A stretch of 64,000 nucleotides of DNA from Acidiferrum sp963764675 (GTDB lineage: Bacteria; Acidobacteriota; Terriglobia; Acidiferrales; UBA7541), in assembly GCA_963764675.1 (NCBI GenBank), contig CAVXTQ010000005.1, positions 558,001 to 622,000 on the forward strand, written 5' to 3'. Positions 42,707 through 52,381 of the stretch are shown in pieces. The first letter of the stretch is position 1, and every line of letters begins with the position of its first letter. The notes below the pieces were generated by a model, which was not told where the DNA came from, ran no database searches, and worked only from the letters and a program-made list of their open reading frames with translations. Position numbers and translations under genes: made by a program.

Positions 42707-45346
42707 ATGAACCGGCTGCGCAAATGGTGGAGACCTGCGCTGCTCCTCGTGGCCCTGGTTGTGGCCGCGCAAGGCGGGGTGTCGCTGCTGGTTCGCACGC
42801 GAAGCGTCCATACCTTCCTGAACGAGCACCTTGCGCGCGCCTTTGGGCGGCCCGTTGAAGTCGCGCATTTCAACGTGCTGCTGCTCCCGAGCCCCCAGTT
42901 GGACGCCGATCGCGTCACCATTGGCGAAGACCCCGCTTTCGGCAGCGAATACTTTCTGCGCGCCGAACACCTCACGGCCAAACTGCGCTGGACAGGGTTG
43001 CTGCGTGCACATTTCGAGTTCGGCACGCTTTCTCTGAGCCGCCCCAGCTTGATTCTGGTGCGCAGCCACGAAGGCCGCTGGAACCTCGAGCGCTGGCTGC
43101 CCCCGGCGAACGCCAGCGCGCGTTCTTACGGTCCTCCGCTGATCGCCACGCCCGCAAACCGGTTGCGCCGGATCGATATCGACGACGGGCGCGTCAACTT
43201 CAAACTCGCCGACGAGAAACTGGCGTTCGCCTTCACCGGCGTTTCCGGCAGCGTCGAGCAGGTCGCTCCCGGGCGCTGGCAATTGCGTTTGTCGGCGCAA
43301 CCCTGGCGCAGCGGCGCATCGCTCCAGTCGGCCGGCACCGTGATCGTGCAGGGAGACGTTGCGGGGACGTCAGCAAGGTTGCAGCCTGCTGAGATCCATG
43401 TGCATTGGGAAGAAGTATCCCTTGCCGACCTGTTGCGCCTCTTTCGTGGCCGCGATTACGGTGTCCGCGGCGTGTTCGCTCTGGACGCAACGGCGAAGAG
43501 CGGGACTCCGGACCTTGCGCTCGCCAAAGATGTGCAGCTCGGCGACTGGTCGTATTCGATCCAGGCGCGCGCCGCGCAGATCCATCGCTGGGACCTCACT
43601 GAGCGCGCCGACAACCCTCGCGTCAATGCCAGCCTGCGGGGCCGTTTGAATATCGTCAGCGGCGCCGCAAGCGCGTCGCGTGTGGTGATCGAGACATCCA
43701 AATCGAATCTGCGTGGCACTGCACGGGCGGCCATCAGCGTCGATCCGGTGTGGGAGGTTCGCGTGGACTCGGCGGGCATTCAGGCGGCCGACGCGCTCGC
43801 CTGGTATCGCGCCTTCCAGCCGGCCGTGGACGACGCAGTTTCCGTCGAGCAGTACTTCACCGGCGAAGCGACGTTGCGCGGTTGGCCGCTGGAGCTTCGA
43901 GACGCGGCTTTCTCCAGCCAGGGAGGGGAAGCGCGCGTGCCCGGATTGTCTTCGCCGCTGCGTATTGGAGTGGTCGAGGGCGGCCGTGAGAGAGGACAGT
44001 TGACGATTGAACCCGTGCGCATTTCTTATGGCGGGTCAAGCCGCACAGAAACCGCGACGCCGCCTGCTTTGAAGCGGCGCACCGCGAACGAGAGCCGAGG
44101 CGCCGTAAGCATCGGACTCACGCACGACTTTGAAACCCGCACGGGCGGCGTAAGCATCGACGGGCGCGTCGAACGAGCGGAGGACGTGTTAAAAGTGGCC
44201 GCGGCGTTTGGCCGGCCACTAAATCACGGTTGGGAATTAGCCGGCGCGGCCGCCGCCGATCTTCGTTGGGAATGGGGCGGCATGCCTCTGCATGCGCGAT
44301 GGAACGGCAAGCTCGAGATGGCCAAGGGAGACCTTGAGGCGGCAGGGCTGAACCAGCCGCTGCAGTTGAGCAAGACCCGCCTGGAATGGAAAGACAATGC
44401 GCGCGCGGCTGACATTGGCGAGATCGAGGCATTCGGGGGCTTGTGGTCGGGAACGATCTCGCAGGCGGACGCGACGGATACGGACAGCGGCGCTAAATGG
44501 AATTTTCAGCTGCACGGCGATCACCTGGATGCCGCCGAACTGGATCGCTGGATCGGACCGCGCGCCCGGCCAAGCTGGCTGCGGCGTCTTCTACCGTCGC
44601 TGCTCGGCGGCGCCACACCTACACCTACTCCCGTGGCCAGCGAATTGGTCCGGCGGATTGACGCGGAAGGCGAACTGCGAATCGACGAGTTCACGATGGA
44701 GAAGCTGAAGCTGGAGCAGGTCAAGGTCGTCGGCGCGCTGCACGATTTACATCTCGAAGTGCGCGACGCCGCCGCGCAGTGGGCCGGCGGAACTGTTCAT
44801 GCCAGGGTCAACGCGAGATTCTTGCCGCGGCCTGCCTACGACGTGACCGCGGATCTCGATCGGCTCAATCTGGCGGAACTCCCGGCGCCGCCCCGTGTAA
44901 CCGAACGCTTTGCCGGCACGGCCTCGGGAACGCTGCATCTCACCACGCAGGGTGTCGGCCGCGAAGAATTGCTCGAGCACCTCGCAGGCCGCGGCGATAT
45001 CCGCGTACGCAACGTGGAATTCCACGGATGGGACGTGAGCGCGAGCGTCGCCGAAGGAGAGCCGCGAGCCGGGCACTCGCACTGGGCCGCCGGCGAAGGA
45101 GCGTTTACATTGCGAGATCGCGGCATCGTCCTCGCCGGGCTACGACTCGAGGCGGGCCGTGAGTTCACCTTTGTAAAAGGAACCGTGAGCTTTGGACGCG
45201 ACGCGGACTTGACCGTGCAAACCACGACGGATGGAAAGCGCGAAAGCCGCACACCCGAAGCAGGGCACGTGTTGAAGATTTCCGGTCCGCTGGACGTGCC
45301 ACGTGTGTCGGTGGAACGCGCGCTGTCTCGTCAGCCGGCGGATTAA
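42707..45346 (+). CDS. AsmA-family envelope protein
   Basis: The 879-residue protein has an N-terminal membrane helix (PALLLVALVVAAQGGVSLLV) and a large beta-rich periplasmic body. The N-terminal region (RAFGRPVEVAHFNVLLLPSP, and HFEFGTLSLSRPSLIL) resembles the AsmA start, and LKISGPLDVPRV is the typical end. AsmA-like proteins are thought to help outer-membrane assembly or lipid transport between the membranes. It lies about 100 bases after lepB. Confidence 0.8.
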   Translation: MNRLRKWWRPALLLVALVVAAQGGVSLLVRTRSVHTFLNEHLARAFGRPVEVAHFNVLLLPSPQLDADRVTIGEDPAFGSEYFLRAEHLTAKLRWTGLLRAHFEFGTLSLSRPSLILVRSHEGRWNLERWLPPANASARSYGPPLIATPANRLRRIDIDDGRVNFKLADEKLAFAFTGVSGSVEQVAPGRWQLRLSAQPWRSGASLQSAGTVIVQGDVAGTSARLQPAEIHVHWEEVSLADLLRLFRGRDYGVRGVFALDATAKSGTPDLALAKDVQLGDWSYSIQARAAQIHRWDLTERADNPRVNASLRGRLNIVSGAASASRVVIETSKSNLRGTARAAISVDPVWEVRVDSAGIQAADALAWYRAFQPAVDDAVSVEQYFTGEATLRGWPLELRDAAFSSQGGEARVPGLSSPLRIGVVEGGRERGQLTIEPVRISYGGSSRTETATPPALKRRTANESRGAVSIGLTHDFETRTGGVSIDGRVERAEDVLKVAAAFGRPLNHGWELAGAAAADLRWEWGGMPLHARWNGKLEMAKGDLEAAGLNQPLQLSKTRLEWKDNARAADIGEIEAFGGLWSGTISQADATDTDSGAKWNFQLHGDHLDAAELDRWIGPRARPSWLRRLLPSLLGGATPTPTPVASELVRRIDAEGELRIDEFTMEKLKLEQVKVVGALHDLHLEVRDAAAQWAGGTVHARVNARFLPRPAYDVTADLDRLNLAELPAPPRVTERFAGTASGTLHLTTQGVGREELLEHLAGRGDIRVRNVEFHGWDVSASVAEGEPRAGHSHWAAGEGAFTLRDRGIVLAGLRLEAGREFTFVKGTVSFGRDADLTVQTTTDGKRESRTPEAGHVLKISGPLDVPRVSVERALSRQPAD

Positions 45347-45362
45347 AAATTGGGGTTCGGAC

Positions 45363-45384
45363 GGGGCACGGCGTGCCGTGCCCC
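45363..45384. repeat. 10-bp perfect palindrome
   Basis: GGGGCACGGC and GCCGTGCCCC meet around GT between the AsmA-like gene and the peptidase gene. It has no T-run. It is one of several palindromes found in the gaps of this window. Confidence 0.5.
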
Positions 45385-45415
45385 TAGGGGAACTGCGGTT
45401 GAATCGGAGACTCTG

Positions 45416-47530
45416 ATGAAGAGATGCATGTTCGTAGTATGTGCCGCGCTGCTGTTCCCGTTGTGGGCCGTCGCGCAAGAACCGTTCACTCTGGAACAGA
45501 TCCTGCGCGCGCCGTTCGCCGAAAATCTCACCGCGGCAAAGAAAGTGAACCGCATCGCATGGACCCTCAACCAGGAGGGCAAGCGCAATGTGTGGGTGGC
45601 GGAGGGGCCCGCGTTCCAGGCGCGGCGGTTGACTTCGTATCTCAACGATGACGGCCAGGATCTCGGTGAGCTGAGCCTCTCCGAAGATGGAACCACGGTG
45701 GTCTACGTACGCGGTAGCGGAAAGAATCCTGCCGGCCAGTACGCGAATCCCACCAGCAATCCCGCTGGGGCTGAGCAGGATGTTTGGACCGTTGCCTTTG
45801 CCGGTGGTGAACCGAAGAAAATCGACGCCGGGCACTCGCCGAAGATCTCCTCGAGAGGCGTTATCGCCTATCTTCGCGACGGTCAGCTTTGGATCGCGCC
45901 GCTCGATGGAAGCGACAAGCCCAAGCAACTCGTGGTCCGCGGACAAAATCATTCCCAGGCGTGGTCGCCCGACGGGTCGCGCCTACTGTTTGCTTCCGGC
46001 CGGGGTGATCACAGCTTCATCGGCGTCTACGATGTCGCCGCAAAAGCCGTGAGCTATGTTGCCCCGAGCGTGGATAGCGACAGCGATCCGGTCTGGTCTC
46101 TCGATGGGAAGCGCATCGCTTTCGTTCGTCGTCCCGCCGAACCCCGCGACACACCGGAAGGCTACTTCATCGAGCCCGACAAGCCGCATCCGTGGGCCAT
46201 TTGGATCGCCGACGTCGAAGCGCGCAATGCCCGCGAACTTTGGCACAGCAGCGTGTCCCCGCAAGGATCGTTCCCTTACATGGCCGACGATACCGGCGGC
46301 GGCGTACTGAACTGGGCCGCCGACAACCGCTTGGTGATCGCCTCCGAGGAAGACGGCTGGCAGCGCTTGTACGAGGTGCCCGTAGGCGGCGAGGAGCCGC
46401 AACCCCTCACTCCCAAGAACTGCGAAGTAGAGCAGTGGTCCCTCACACCGGACCGTTTCATCGTAATGTTCAATTCCAACTGCGGCGACGTAGACCGTCG
46501 CCATATCTGGACCGCCGATGTAGTGGGTGCTCACCCTACCCAATGGACTCGCGGCGAAGGCGTCGAGTGGAGTCCGCTGATGCTGAGCGACAAAAAAACA
46601 TTTGTGTATCTCGGTTCGGACGCTACGCACCCGTCGAGACTTTCTAGGGGATCCATTGATCCAGATGGTTCGTCCGCGGGGCTGGCGCCGGAAACCTGGC
46701 CCAAGGATTTCCCCGCTAGCCAGCTCGTCACCCCACAGCAAGCAATCTTCCATGCCGCCGATGGCCTCGAAATCCACGGCCAGCTCTTTCTGCCTCGCGG
46801 CGCGAAAGCCGGCGACAAACGCCCCGCGCTAGTCTTTATGCACGGCGGATCGATGCGCCAGATGCTGCTCGGCTGGCACTACATGTACTACTACTCGAAC
46901 GCCTACTCGATGAACCAGTATCTGGCCAGCCGTGGCTACGTCGTTCTCTCTGTTAACTATCGCAGTGGCATCGGCTACGGCCGAGCGTTCCGCGAAGCGC
47001 CGGGCCGCGCCGGCCGCGGCGCCTCCGAATACCAAGACGTGGTCGCCGCCGGAAAATATTTGCAAAGCCGCGCCGAAGTCGATCCCACGCGCGTCGGCCT
47101 CTGGGGCGGCAGCTACGGCGGCTACCTCACCGCGTTGGGTCTCGGACGAAACTCCGACATCTTCGCCGCAGGCGTGGATTTTCACGGCGTTCACGATTGG
47201 CCCACTGACAACTGGGACGGCAAGAACATCGCGCCGGAGCTGACCAAGCTTGCACACGAATCTTCGCCCGTCGCGGCCGTCGATACTTGGAAGTCGCCCG
47301 TTCTTTTCATTCACGGCGACGACGACCGCAACGTCTACTTCACCCAGACCGTCGATCTTGTCGCCAGGCTCCGCGCCCGCGGCGTCACCATCGAGCAGTT
47401 GATCTTTCCCGACGACATCCATGATTTTCTGCTGTACCGCAATTGGCTGGCCGGCTATCACGCCGAAGCTGACTTCTTCGACCGCCGGCTGAAGCAGCGC
47501 GAAGCAGCCAGCGGCAGCAAGCCGCAATAG
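45416..47530 (+). CDS. Secreted S9 family peptidase (prolyl oligopeptidase/dipeptidyl peptidase type)
   Basis: The 704-residue protein has a signal peptide (MFVVCAALLFPLWAVAQ), an N-terminal WD40/TolB-like propeller (SPDGSRLLFASGRGDHSF; SLDGKRIAFVRRPAE) and a C-terminal alpha/beta hydrolase domain. The triad is visible: Ser in LWGGSYGGYLTALGLG, Asp in FIHGDDDRNVYF and His in FPDDIHDFLLYRNW. S9 enzymes degrade oligopeptides, often after proline. ATG 45416 is chosen because it starts the signal peptide; the in-frame sequence upstream contains the palindrome. Confidence 0.9.
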   Translation: MKRCMFVVCAALLFPLWAVAQEPFTLEQILRAPFAENLTAAKKVNRIAWTLNQEGKRNVWVAEGPAFQARRLTSYLNDDGQDLGELSLSEDGTTVVYVRGSGKNPAGQYANPTSNPAGAEQDVWTVAFAGGEPKKIDAGHSPKISSRGVIAYLRDGQLWIAPLDGSDKPKQLVVRGQNHSQAWSPDGSRLLFASGRGDHSFIGVYDVAAKAVSYVAPSVDSDSDPVWSLDGKRIAFVRRPAEPRDTPEGYFIEPDKPHPWAIWIADVEARNARELWHSSVSPQGSFPYMADDTGGGVLNWAADNRLVIASEEDGWQRLYEVPVGGEEPQPLTPKNCEVEQWSLTPDRFIVMFNSNCGDVDRRHIWTADVVGAHPTQWTRGEGVEWSPLMLSDKKTFVYLGSDATHPSRLSRGSIDPDGSSAGLAPETWPKDFPASQLVTPQQAIFHAADGLEIHGQLFLPRGAKAGDKRPALVFMHGGSMRQMLLGWHYMYYYSNAYSMNQYLASRGYVVLSVNYRSGIGYGRAFREAPGRAGRGASEYQDVVAAGKYLQSRAEVDPTRVGLWGGSYGGYLTALGLGRNSDIFAAGVDFHGVHDWPTDNWDGKNIAPELTKLAHESSPVAAVDTWKSPVLFIHGDDDRNVYFTQTVDLVARLRARGVTIEQLIFPDDIHDFLLYRNWLAGYHAEADFFDRRLKQREAASGSKPQ

Positions 47531-47539
47531 AACGTCACG

Positions 47540-48556
47540 ATGACGCACAAGCGCACCGCAGCCGAACTTCGTTCGTCACATCGAAACACACGCCTCGCGC
47601 AGTTGCTTGGCTGTCTTGTACTTTTGGCAGTCTTCCCTCGCGAAGCCGGCAGCCGCACCGATCGCATCCAACTTTTTCCAAAGCTCCGCGCCGGGCAAAT
47701 CATCACCTACCAAATCAGCAGTCGCATCGCGAAAGAAGCTAAAACGCAAAGCACGGTCGTCGTGGCGCAGGCCCCCGGCGACGCCACCGTCGACGTGCGC
47801 GGCCTGCTGCGCATGGAAGTTCTCGGCGTCGAGCCGCAAGGGCAGCGCGCGACCATCCATGCCCGCACGTGGTTTCGCTCCCTCGATTCCGGCGCGAAAG
47901 CGAAGACTCCAGCCGCAGCCCCCGCCCAAACGCAAGATCCAAACGGAACGCCGCTCGAGTTCACGATTCTTCCCGATGGCCGCGTCGATCCAGGGAAGGG
48001 CGCGGACTCGCTGACTCCGGACCAGCAGCAGGCTTGGCGCCAGTGGGCGTCGCGATTCATCGCCGCCGCCGCGTTTCCCGATGGCGGCATCAAGCTCGCG
48101 CAAAAATGGCGGTCGGAGGAAGCCGAGCAGGCGCCCTCGCCGATCGCGCGTCTCACCTGGATTCGCGAGTCTACCTACGTTCGCAACGAGCCCTGCCGGC
48201 CCGTGCACATGACTCCGCAAGGTGACCTCCAAGAATCGGACCAGCCGCCCGACACTTGCGCCGTCGTTCTCACCACCGCCGCACTCAAGCAGCAGTCGCC
48301 ACCGAAAGACACGACTCCCGAAGATTTCCGCGTGCGCCAACTGCACACGAGCGGCACCGCCAAGGGCCACAACCAAACCATCACCTACATCTCGCTGAAA
48401 ACCGGCCTGGTCGTGCGCGCTTCCGACGAAGCCGATCAGTCCATGGCCGTAACCATCGCCAAGGCCGATGGCAGCAACCGCGTCCACTACGATGTCCAGG
48501 CAAAAAGTCGCGCCGAAGTTCTGCTCGTCACCGAAGCTCCGCCGAACAAACCGTGA
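47540..48556 (+). CDS. Conserved hypothetical secreted protein
   Basis: A 338-residue protein with a short hydrophobic segment near the N-terminus (LAQLLGCLVLLAVFP), which may be a signal peptide. It contains long strand-like stretches (QIITYQISSRIAKEAKTQST; NQTITYISLKTGLVVRASDE) and a Pro/Ala linker. No family recognised. It starts 9 bases after the peptidase and overlaps nothing, so it is probably co-transcribed with it. Confidence 0.55.
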   Translation: MTHKRTAAELRSSHRNTRLAQLLGCLVLLAVFPREAGSRTDRIQLFPKLRAGQIITYQISSRIAKEAKTQSTVVVAQAPGDATVDVRGLLRMEVLGVEPQGQRATIHARTWFRSLDSGAKAKTPAAAPAQTQDPNGTPLEFTILPDGRVDPGKGADSLTPDQQQAWRQWASRFIAAAAFPDGGIKLAQKWRSEEAEQAPSPIARLTWIRESTYVRNEPCRPVHMTPQGDLQESDQPPDTCAVVLTTAALKQQSPPKDTTPEDFRVRQLHTSGTAKGHNQTITYISLKTGLVVRASDEADQSMAVTIAKADGSNRVHYDVQAKSRAEVLLVTEAPPNKP

Positions 48557-48581
48557 CGAGCGTGCAGGAGCTGCGCCGCAA

Positions 48582-49085
48582 ATGTCCGAACCTACTCTGA
48601 TCGAACTTCTCTACGGCAAGGGCGCGCACGCAAATCCGATCGCCTGCGTCGAAGATCTCTCCGCCGACCTCGCCGCACGCACCGCCCGCGGCTTTCCCCA
48701 TTCCGCCTGGCAGCTTCTCAACCACATGAATTATTGGATGGACTACGAAACGCAACGCATCGCCGGGCACCCGCCGCAGTATCCCGACCACGCCGCCGGC
48801 AGTTGGCTGCCTGGCGCGGCGCCTCCGAGTGACACGCATTGGACTGAATCCGTCGCCCGCTTCCGCGATCTAATCAGCACGCTAGCCGGAATCGCGCAAT
48901 CAGACCCGCAAGAACTATCTCGCGAAGTCCAAGCCGCTCACCAGCAGCAAGCCGGCCACTCTTCCTCCGTACGCGCCATCCTCTGGCAAACCATGGCCCA
49001 CAACTCCTACCACGTCGGCCAAATCGCCATGCTCCGCCGCAGCCTAGGCCTGTGGCCGCCTCGCGCCGGCGGCGACACCTGGTAA
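48582..49085 (+). CDS. DinB-like four-helix bundle protein
   Basis: This 167-residue protein has the DinB/YfiT-like helix pattern with probable metal-binding His residues: a first helix with WQLLNHMNYWMDYETQRI and a third with ILWQTMAHNSYHVGQIAML. DinB-like proteins are often thiol-transferases (bacillithiol or others) or of unknown role. The ATG at 48582 is preceded by AGGAG; a longer reading would overlap the previous gene in another frame. Confidence 0.8.
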   Translation: MSEPTLIELLYGKGAHANPIACVEDLSADLAARTARGFPHSAWQLLNHMNYWMDYETQRIAGHPPQYPDHAAGSWLPGAAPPSDTHWTESVARFRDLISTLAGIAQSDPQELSREVQAAHQQQAGHSSSVRAILWQTMAHNSYHVGQIAMLRRSLGLWPPRAGGDTW

Positions 49086-49088
49086 GTG

Positions 49089-49110
49089 GCACAGGCACTC
49101 CTGCCTGTGC
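49089..49110. repeat. 9-bp palindrome (GCACAGGCA type)
   Basis: GCACAGGCA and TGCCTGTGC flank CTCC, 4 bases after the DinB stop. A near copy with an identical layout is at 51388-51409, so this is a repeated element rather than a unique terminator. Confidence 0.55.
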
Positions 49111-49186
49111 TCCGACGATCACAAACCCAAATCGAAGCCCCAATCCCAATCGGATCGCAACACAAACGAGCGCCACCGAACATCTC

Positions 49187-49215
49187 GTAGGGGCGCAGCA
49201 CTGTTGCGCCCCTAC
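49187..49215. repeat. 11-bp palindrome (GTAGGGGCGCA type)
   Basis: GTAGGGGCGCA and TGCGCCCCTAC flank a 7-base loop GCACTGT. It lies in the 239-base gap before uvrB, which otherwise holds no gene. Confidence 0.55.
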
Positions 49216-49324
49216 TCGGCAATCAACGCTCCCCTGCATCATCTGAGCAATGAGCAACCTCTTGCCTCCCGGAGTATAATGAAAGTTTCGGCACCCGCCG
49301 CCGGACCGGCAGGAGACGCGCCCC

Positions 49325-51379
49325 ATGAAATTCAAGCTGCGCAGCAGTTACCAACCTCGCGGCGACCAGCCCGCCGCCATCGAACAACTCGTGCGCGGCA
49401 TCGAGAGCGGCGAAAAGCACCAGGTCCTGCTCGGCGTCACCGGTTCCGGCAAAACGTTCACCATGGCCAAGGTGATCGAAGCGGTGGACCGCCCCGCGCT
49501 CGTCCTCGCCCATAACAAAACCCTCGCCGCGCAGCTCTATCACGAGTTCAAGGGCTTCTTCCCGGAAAACGCCGTCGAATATTTCGTCAGCTACTACGAC
49601 TACTACCAGCCCGAAGCCTACGTTCCCTCCGCCGATCTCTACATCGACAAGGAAGCCACCATCAACGACGAGCTCGACAAGCTCCGCATGAGCGCCACCC
49701 GCTCGCTCTTCGAGCGCCGCGACGTAATCATCGTCGCCTCGGTCTCTTGCATCTATGGCTTGGGCTCTCCCGAAGCCTATTACGGCATGCTCGTCATGCT
49801 CGAAAAAGGCCAGCAAATTCCGCGCGAAGCCATGCTCCGCCGCTTCGTCGACATCCAGTACGAACGCTCCGAGGACCTGCGCCGCGGCACCTTCCGCGTT
49901 CGCGGCGACATGATCGAGATTTATCCCACCTACGAGGACAACGGCTACCGCATCGAGATGTGGGGCCAGCAGATCGACAAAATTCGCCAGATCGATCCGC
50001 TCACTGGTGAAGTCCGCGCCGGTCAGGAAGATCTGACGCGCGTGCCGATCTATCCGAAAACGCACTATGTGATGCCCGCGGAGCAGCGCGAGCGCGCCAT
50101 CCAGGGAATCTACGCCGAGCTGGAGTGGTGGAAAAAAGAACTGGAGCGCCAAGGCAAATTCGTCGAGGCCCAGCGCGTCACACAGCGCACCCTGTTCGAT
50201 ATCGAGATGATGCGCACCGTCGGCTACTGCCACGGCGTCGAAAACTATTCGCGCCACCTCAGCGGCCGCTTGCCCGGCGAGGCTCCGCCAACGCTTCTCG
50301 ACTACGTCCCACAAGACTACTTGCTCTTCATCGACGAGTCGCACCAGACCGTCGGTCAGACGCGTGGGATGCACGCCGGCGATCGTTCGCGCAAGCAGAC
50401 GCTCGTCGACTACGGCTTCCGCATGCCCTCGGCGCTCGACAATCGCCCGCTGACCTTTGAAGAGTTCGAGCACCGCATGAATCAAGTGATGTACGTGTCC
50501 GCGACGCCCGGGCCGTACGAGCTAACGAAATCCGGCGGAGGTTTCGTCGAACAGGTGATCCGTCCCACCGGCCTGGTCGATCCCGAGGTCGAGATTCGCC
50601 CCGTCAAGGGTCAAGTCGACGATTTGTTGGAAGAAATTCGCATCCGCGCCGAACGCAACGAACGCGTTCTGGTGACCACCCTCACCAAACGCATGGCCGA
50701 AGATTTGTCCGAATATTTCACCGAAATCGGCGTGCGCTGCCGCTATTTGCACTCCGAAATCGAAACGCTCGACCGGATCAAGATTCTTCGCGATCTGCGC
50801 CGCGGGGAATTCGACGTCCTCATCGGCATCAACCTGTTGCGCGAAGGACTCGACCTGCCCGAAGTCTCACTCGTCGCCATTCTCGATGCCGACAAAGAAG
50901 GCTACCTCCGCAGCGCCACCTCGCTCATCCAAACCATCGGCCGCTGCGCTCGCCACATTTCCGGCAGGGCCATTCTCTACGCCGATGTCCGCACCGGTTC
51001 CATGAATCAAGCCATCAGCGAAACCGACCGCCGCCGCGAAAAACAGCTCGCCTACAACAAAGAAAACAACATCACGCCGGAATCCATCGTCAAATCCGTG
51101 GACATGGAGCTTGCCCGCATCGTCGAAGCCGACTACGTCACCATTCCGATAGACGACGCCGCTCTCGATGCTGCTACCTCGAAGGTCAAGAGCACGGAGC
51201 AACTCGCTCAACTGCTCCAACAACTCGAATCCCAAATGCGCGAAGCCGCCAAAAAATTCGAATTCGAGAAGGCCGCTCAACTCCGCGACCGCATCCGCTC
51301 CCTAAAACAACGCGACGTCGCCGGCCTCTACTCCCCGGAAGCAAAATCCGCCGCCGCTGCTGATTCTGCCGCCTCTTAG
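49325..51379 (+). CDS. uvrB: Excinuclease ABC subunit B
   Basis: UvrB verifies DNA damage in nucleotide excision repair with UvrA and hands it to UvrC. The 684-residue protein has Walker A (GVTGSGKT), the beta-hairpin that probes DNA (YYDYYQPEAYVPSADLYIDK), the DESH box, and helicase motifs V and VI (INLLREGLDLPEVSL, QTIGRCARH). It ends in a C-terminal UVR domain (AAKKFEFEKAAQLRDRI). An AGGAGA box lies 8 bases before the ATG. It stands alone, as in many genomes. Confidence 0.96.
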   Translation: MKFKLRSSYQPRGDQPAAIEQLVRGIESGEKHQVLLGVTGSGKTFTMAKVIEAVDRPALVLAHNKTLAAQLYHEFKGFFPENAVEYFVSYYDYYQPEAYVPSADLYIDKEATINDELDKLRMSATRSLFERRDVIIVASVSCIYGLGSPEAYYGMLVMLEKGQQIPREAMLRRFVDIQYERSEDLRRGTFRVRGDMIEIYPTYEDNGYRIEMWGQQIDKIRQIDPLTGEVRAGQEDLTRVPIYPKTHYVMPAEQRERAIQGIYAELEWWKKELERQGKFVEAQRVTQRTLFDIEMMRTVGYCHGVENYSRHLSGRLPGEAPPTLLDYVPQDYLLFIDESHQTVGQTRGMHAGDRSRKQTLVDYGFRMPSALDNRPLTFEEFEHRMNQVMYVSATPGPYELTKSGGGFVEQVIRPTGLVDPEVEIRPVKGQVDDLLEEIRIRAERNERVLVTTLTKRMAEDLSEYFTEIGVRCRYLHSEIETLDRIKILRDLRRGEFDVLIGINLLREGLDLPEVSLVAILDADKEGYLRSATSLIQTIGRCARHISGRAILYADVRTGSMNQAISETDRRREKQLAYNKENNITPESIVKSVDMELARIVEADYVTIPIDDAALDAATSKVKSTEQLAQLLQQLESQMREAAKKFEFEKAAQLRDRIRSLKQRDVAGLYSPEAKSAAAADSAAS

Positions 51380-51387
51380 CTTTGGTA

Positions 51388-51409
51388 GCACAGACACTCT
51401 TGTCTGTGT
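51388..51409. repeat. Palindrome of the GCACAGACA type
   Basis: GCACAGACA, CTCT and TGTCTGTGT form a stem of 8 pairs plus one G-T pair just after uvrB. It differs from the element at 49089-49110 by few bases (GACA for GGCA), which shows that both belong to one family. Confidence 0.5.
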
Positions 51410-51549
51410 CCCCGCTGTGAGCTGCAAGCAAGAACTGTCATCCTGAAGCGCTCCGATAAGGATCGCTGAAGGACCTCAACGTCCAATCCTGCAATCACTT
51501 CGGACTCGACCGCAATCGCACCCTTTCACCCTATTCGCCACTCCACTTC

Positions 51550-52227
51550 TCACAACACCGCCGTATGCATCCGCCGCAACTGCAAAATCACTTCCGTCAC
51601 CAGCAACGGCACCGCCCAGCAAGCCCAAGCCGCCGTCACGGCGAGGTCACCTTCCGGCTTCAGGTGTGACGTGGGACCATAGTCGGTGATGATCCGGAAC
51701 GTCACGAACGCAAACGTCACCACGTAGGCGCGCACCATCCATTCCTTGTGGATCGCCACGCGCCCTTGCAGGATCGCGTAGTACGCCATCCCAGCCGTTG
51801 TCACCCACGCCAGCGCCAGTCCAAATAGTCCGACGCCGAAAGCCCAACCGCCGGTCGTCACGAATATTAGCCGGAACGCTCCGATCGCGCCTATCGCCAC
51901 GCTGCACAGAAACACGCGGCCGGTCCACCTGTGCAACTTCGCGTAGCGCATGCGGTATCCCGTCCAGAATTGCCAAGGACCGATGAGCAATGCCGTCATG
52001 CCGGCGGTTATGTGCATCAGCAGCCAGCCGCGCATCGCCCAGTGGTTCGATGCGCCCTGTTCGAATGCCTGCTGGTTGTAGTGCAAATAGTAAAAAAACA
52101 CATAGCGGCGGACGAAGAACACCGCAACACCTAGGAGGGCGATAAAGCCCAGCAACTTGGCCGCGAAATAGGGCGCCTTTCGTTTTCCATCAGGCAAGAC
52201 TTGGCCAGACGCTGCAACCGTGGACAT
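51550..52227 (-). CDS. DUF2306 membrane protein
   Basis: The 225-residue protein has five or six hydrophobic helices and the DUF2306 pattern: a first helix KLLGFIALLGVAVFFVRRYV, then WLLMHITAGMTALLIGPWQF, LHRWTGRVFL and AIHKEWMVRAYVVTFAFV. Function is unknown, but the His residues could bind haem. The ATG 52227 is chosen over 52305 because GGAGG lies 5 bases upstream. Confidence 0.78.
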   Translation of the reverse strand: MSTVAASGQVLPDGKRKAPYFAAKLLGFIALLGVAVFFVRRYVFFYYLHYNQQAFEQGASNHWAMRGWLLMHITAGMTALLIGPWQFWTGYRMRYAKLHRWTGRVFLCSVAIGAIGAFRLIFVTTGGWAFGVGLFGLALAWVTTAGMAYYAILQGRVAIHKEWMVRAYVVTFAFVTFRIITDYGPTSHLKPEGDLAVTAAWACWAVPLLVTEVILQLRRMHTAVL

Positions 52228-52329
52228 AAGGCCTCCGTTTTGCGGAATGATCGCACCAGCCCCGCCAGTGGGCAAGGGAAATGGGGCTTGCCTCACCAAA
52301 CCCAACGAACACCGAGAGTGCTCGGGTGC

Positions 52330-52354
52330 CCCACCCTCGCTTTATGAGGGTGGG
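52330..52354. repeat. 9-bp palindrome CCCACCCTC/GAGGGTGGG
   Basis: The stem closes around a 7-base loop GCTTTAT in the 154-base gap between two minus-strand genes. On the plus strand it is followed by TTTCTTTTTTT, but no plus-strand gene precedes it, so a repeat is more likely than a terminator. Confidence 0.5.
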
Positions 52355-52381
52355 TCTTGGGTTTCTTTTTTTACAGTCCGC

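Noticed and set aside
52330..52370. Rho-independent terminator with T-run at 52361-52370
   Set aside because: The hairpin and T-run are oriented for plus-strand transcription, but both neighbouring genes are on the minus strand; treated as a palindromic repeat.
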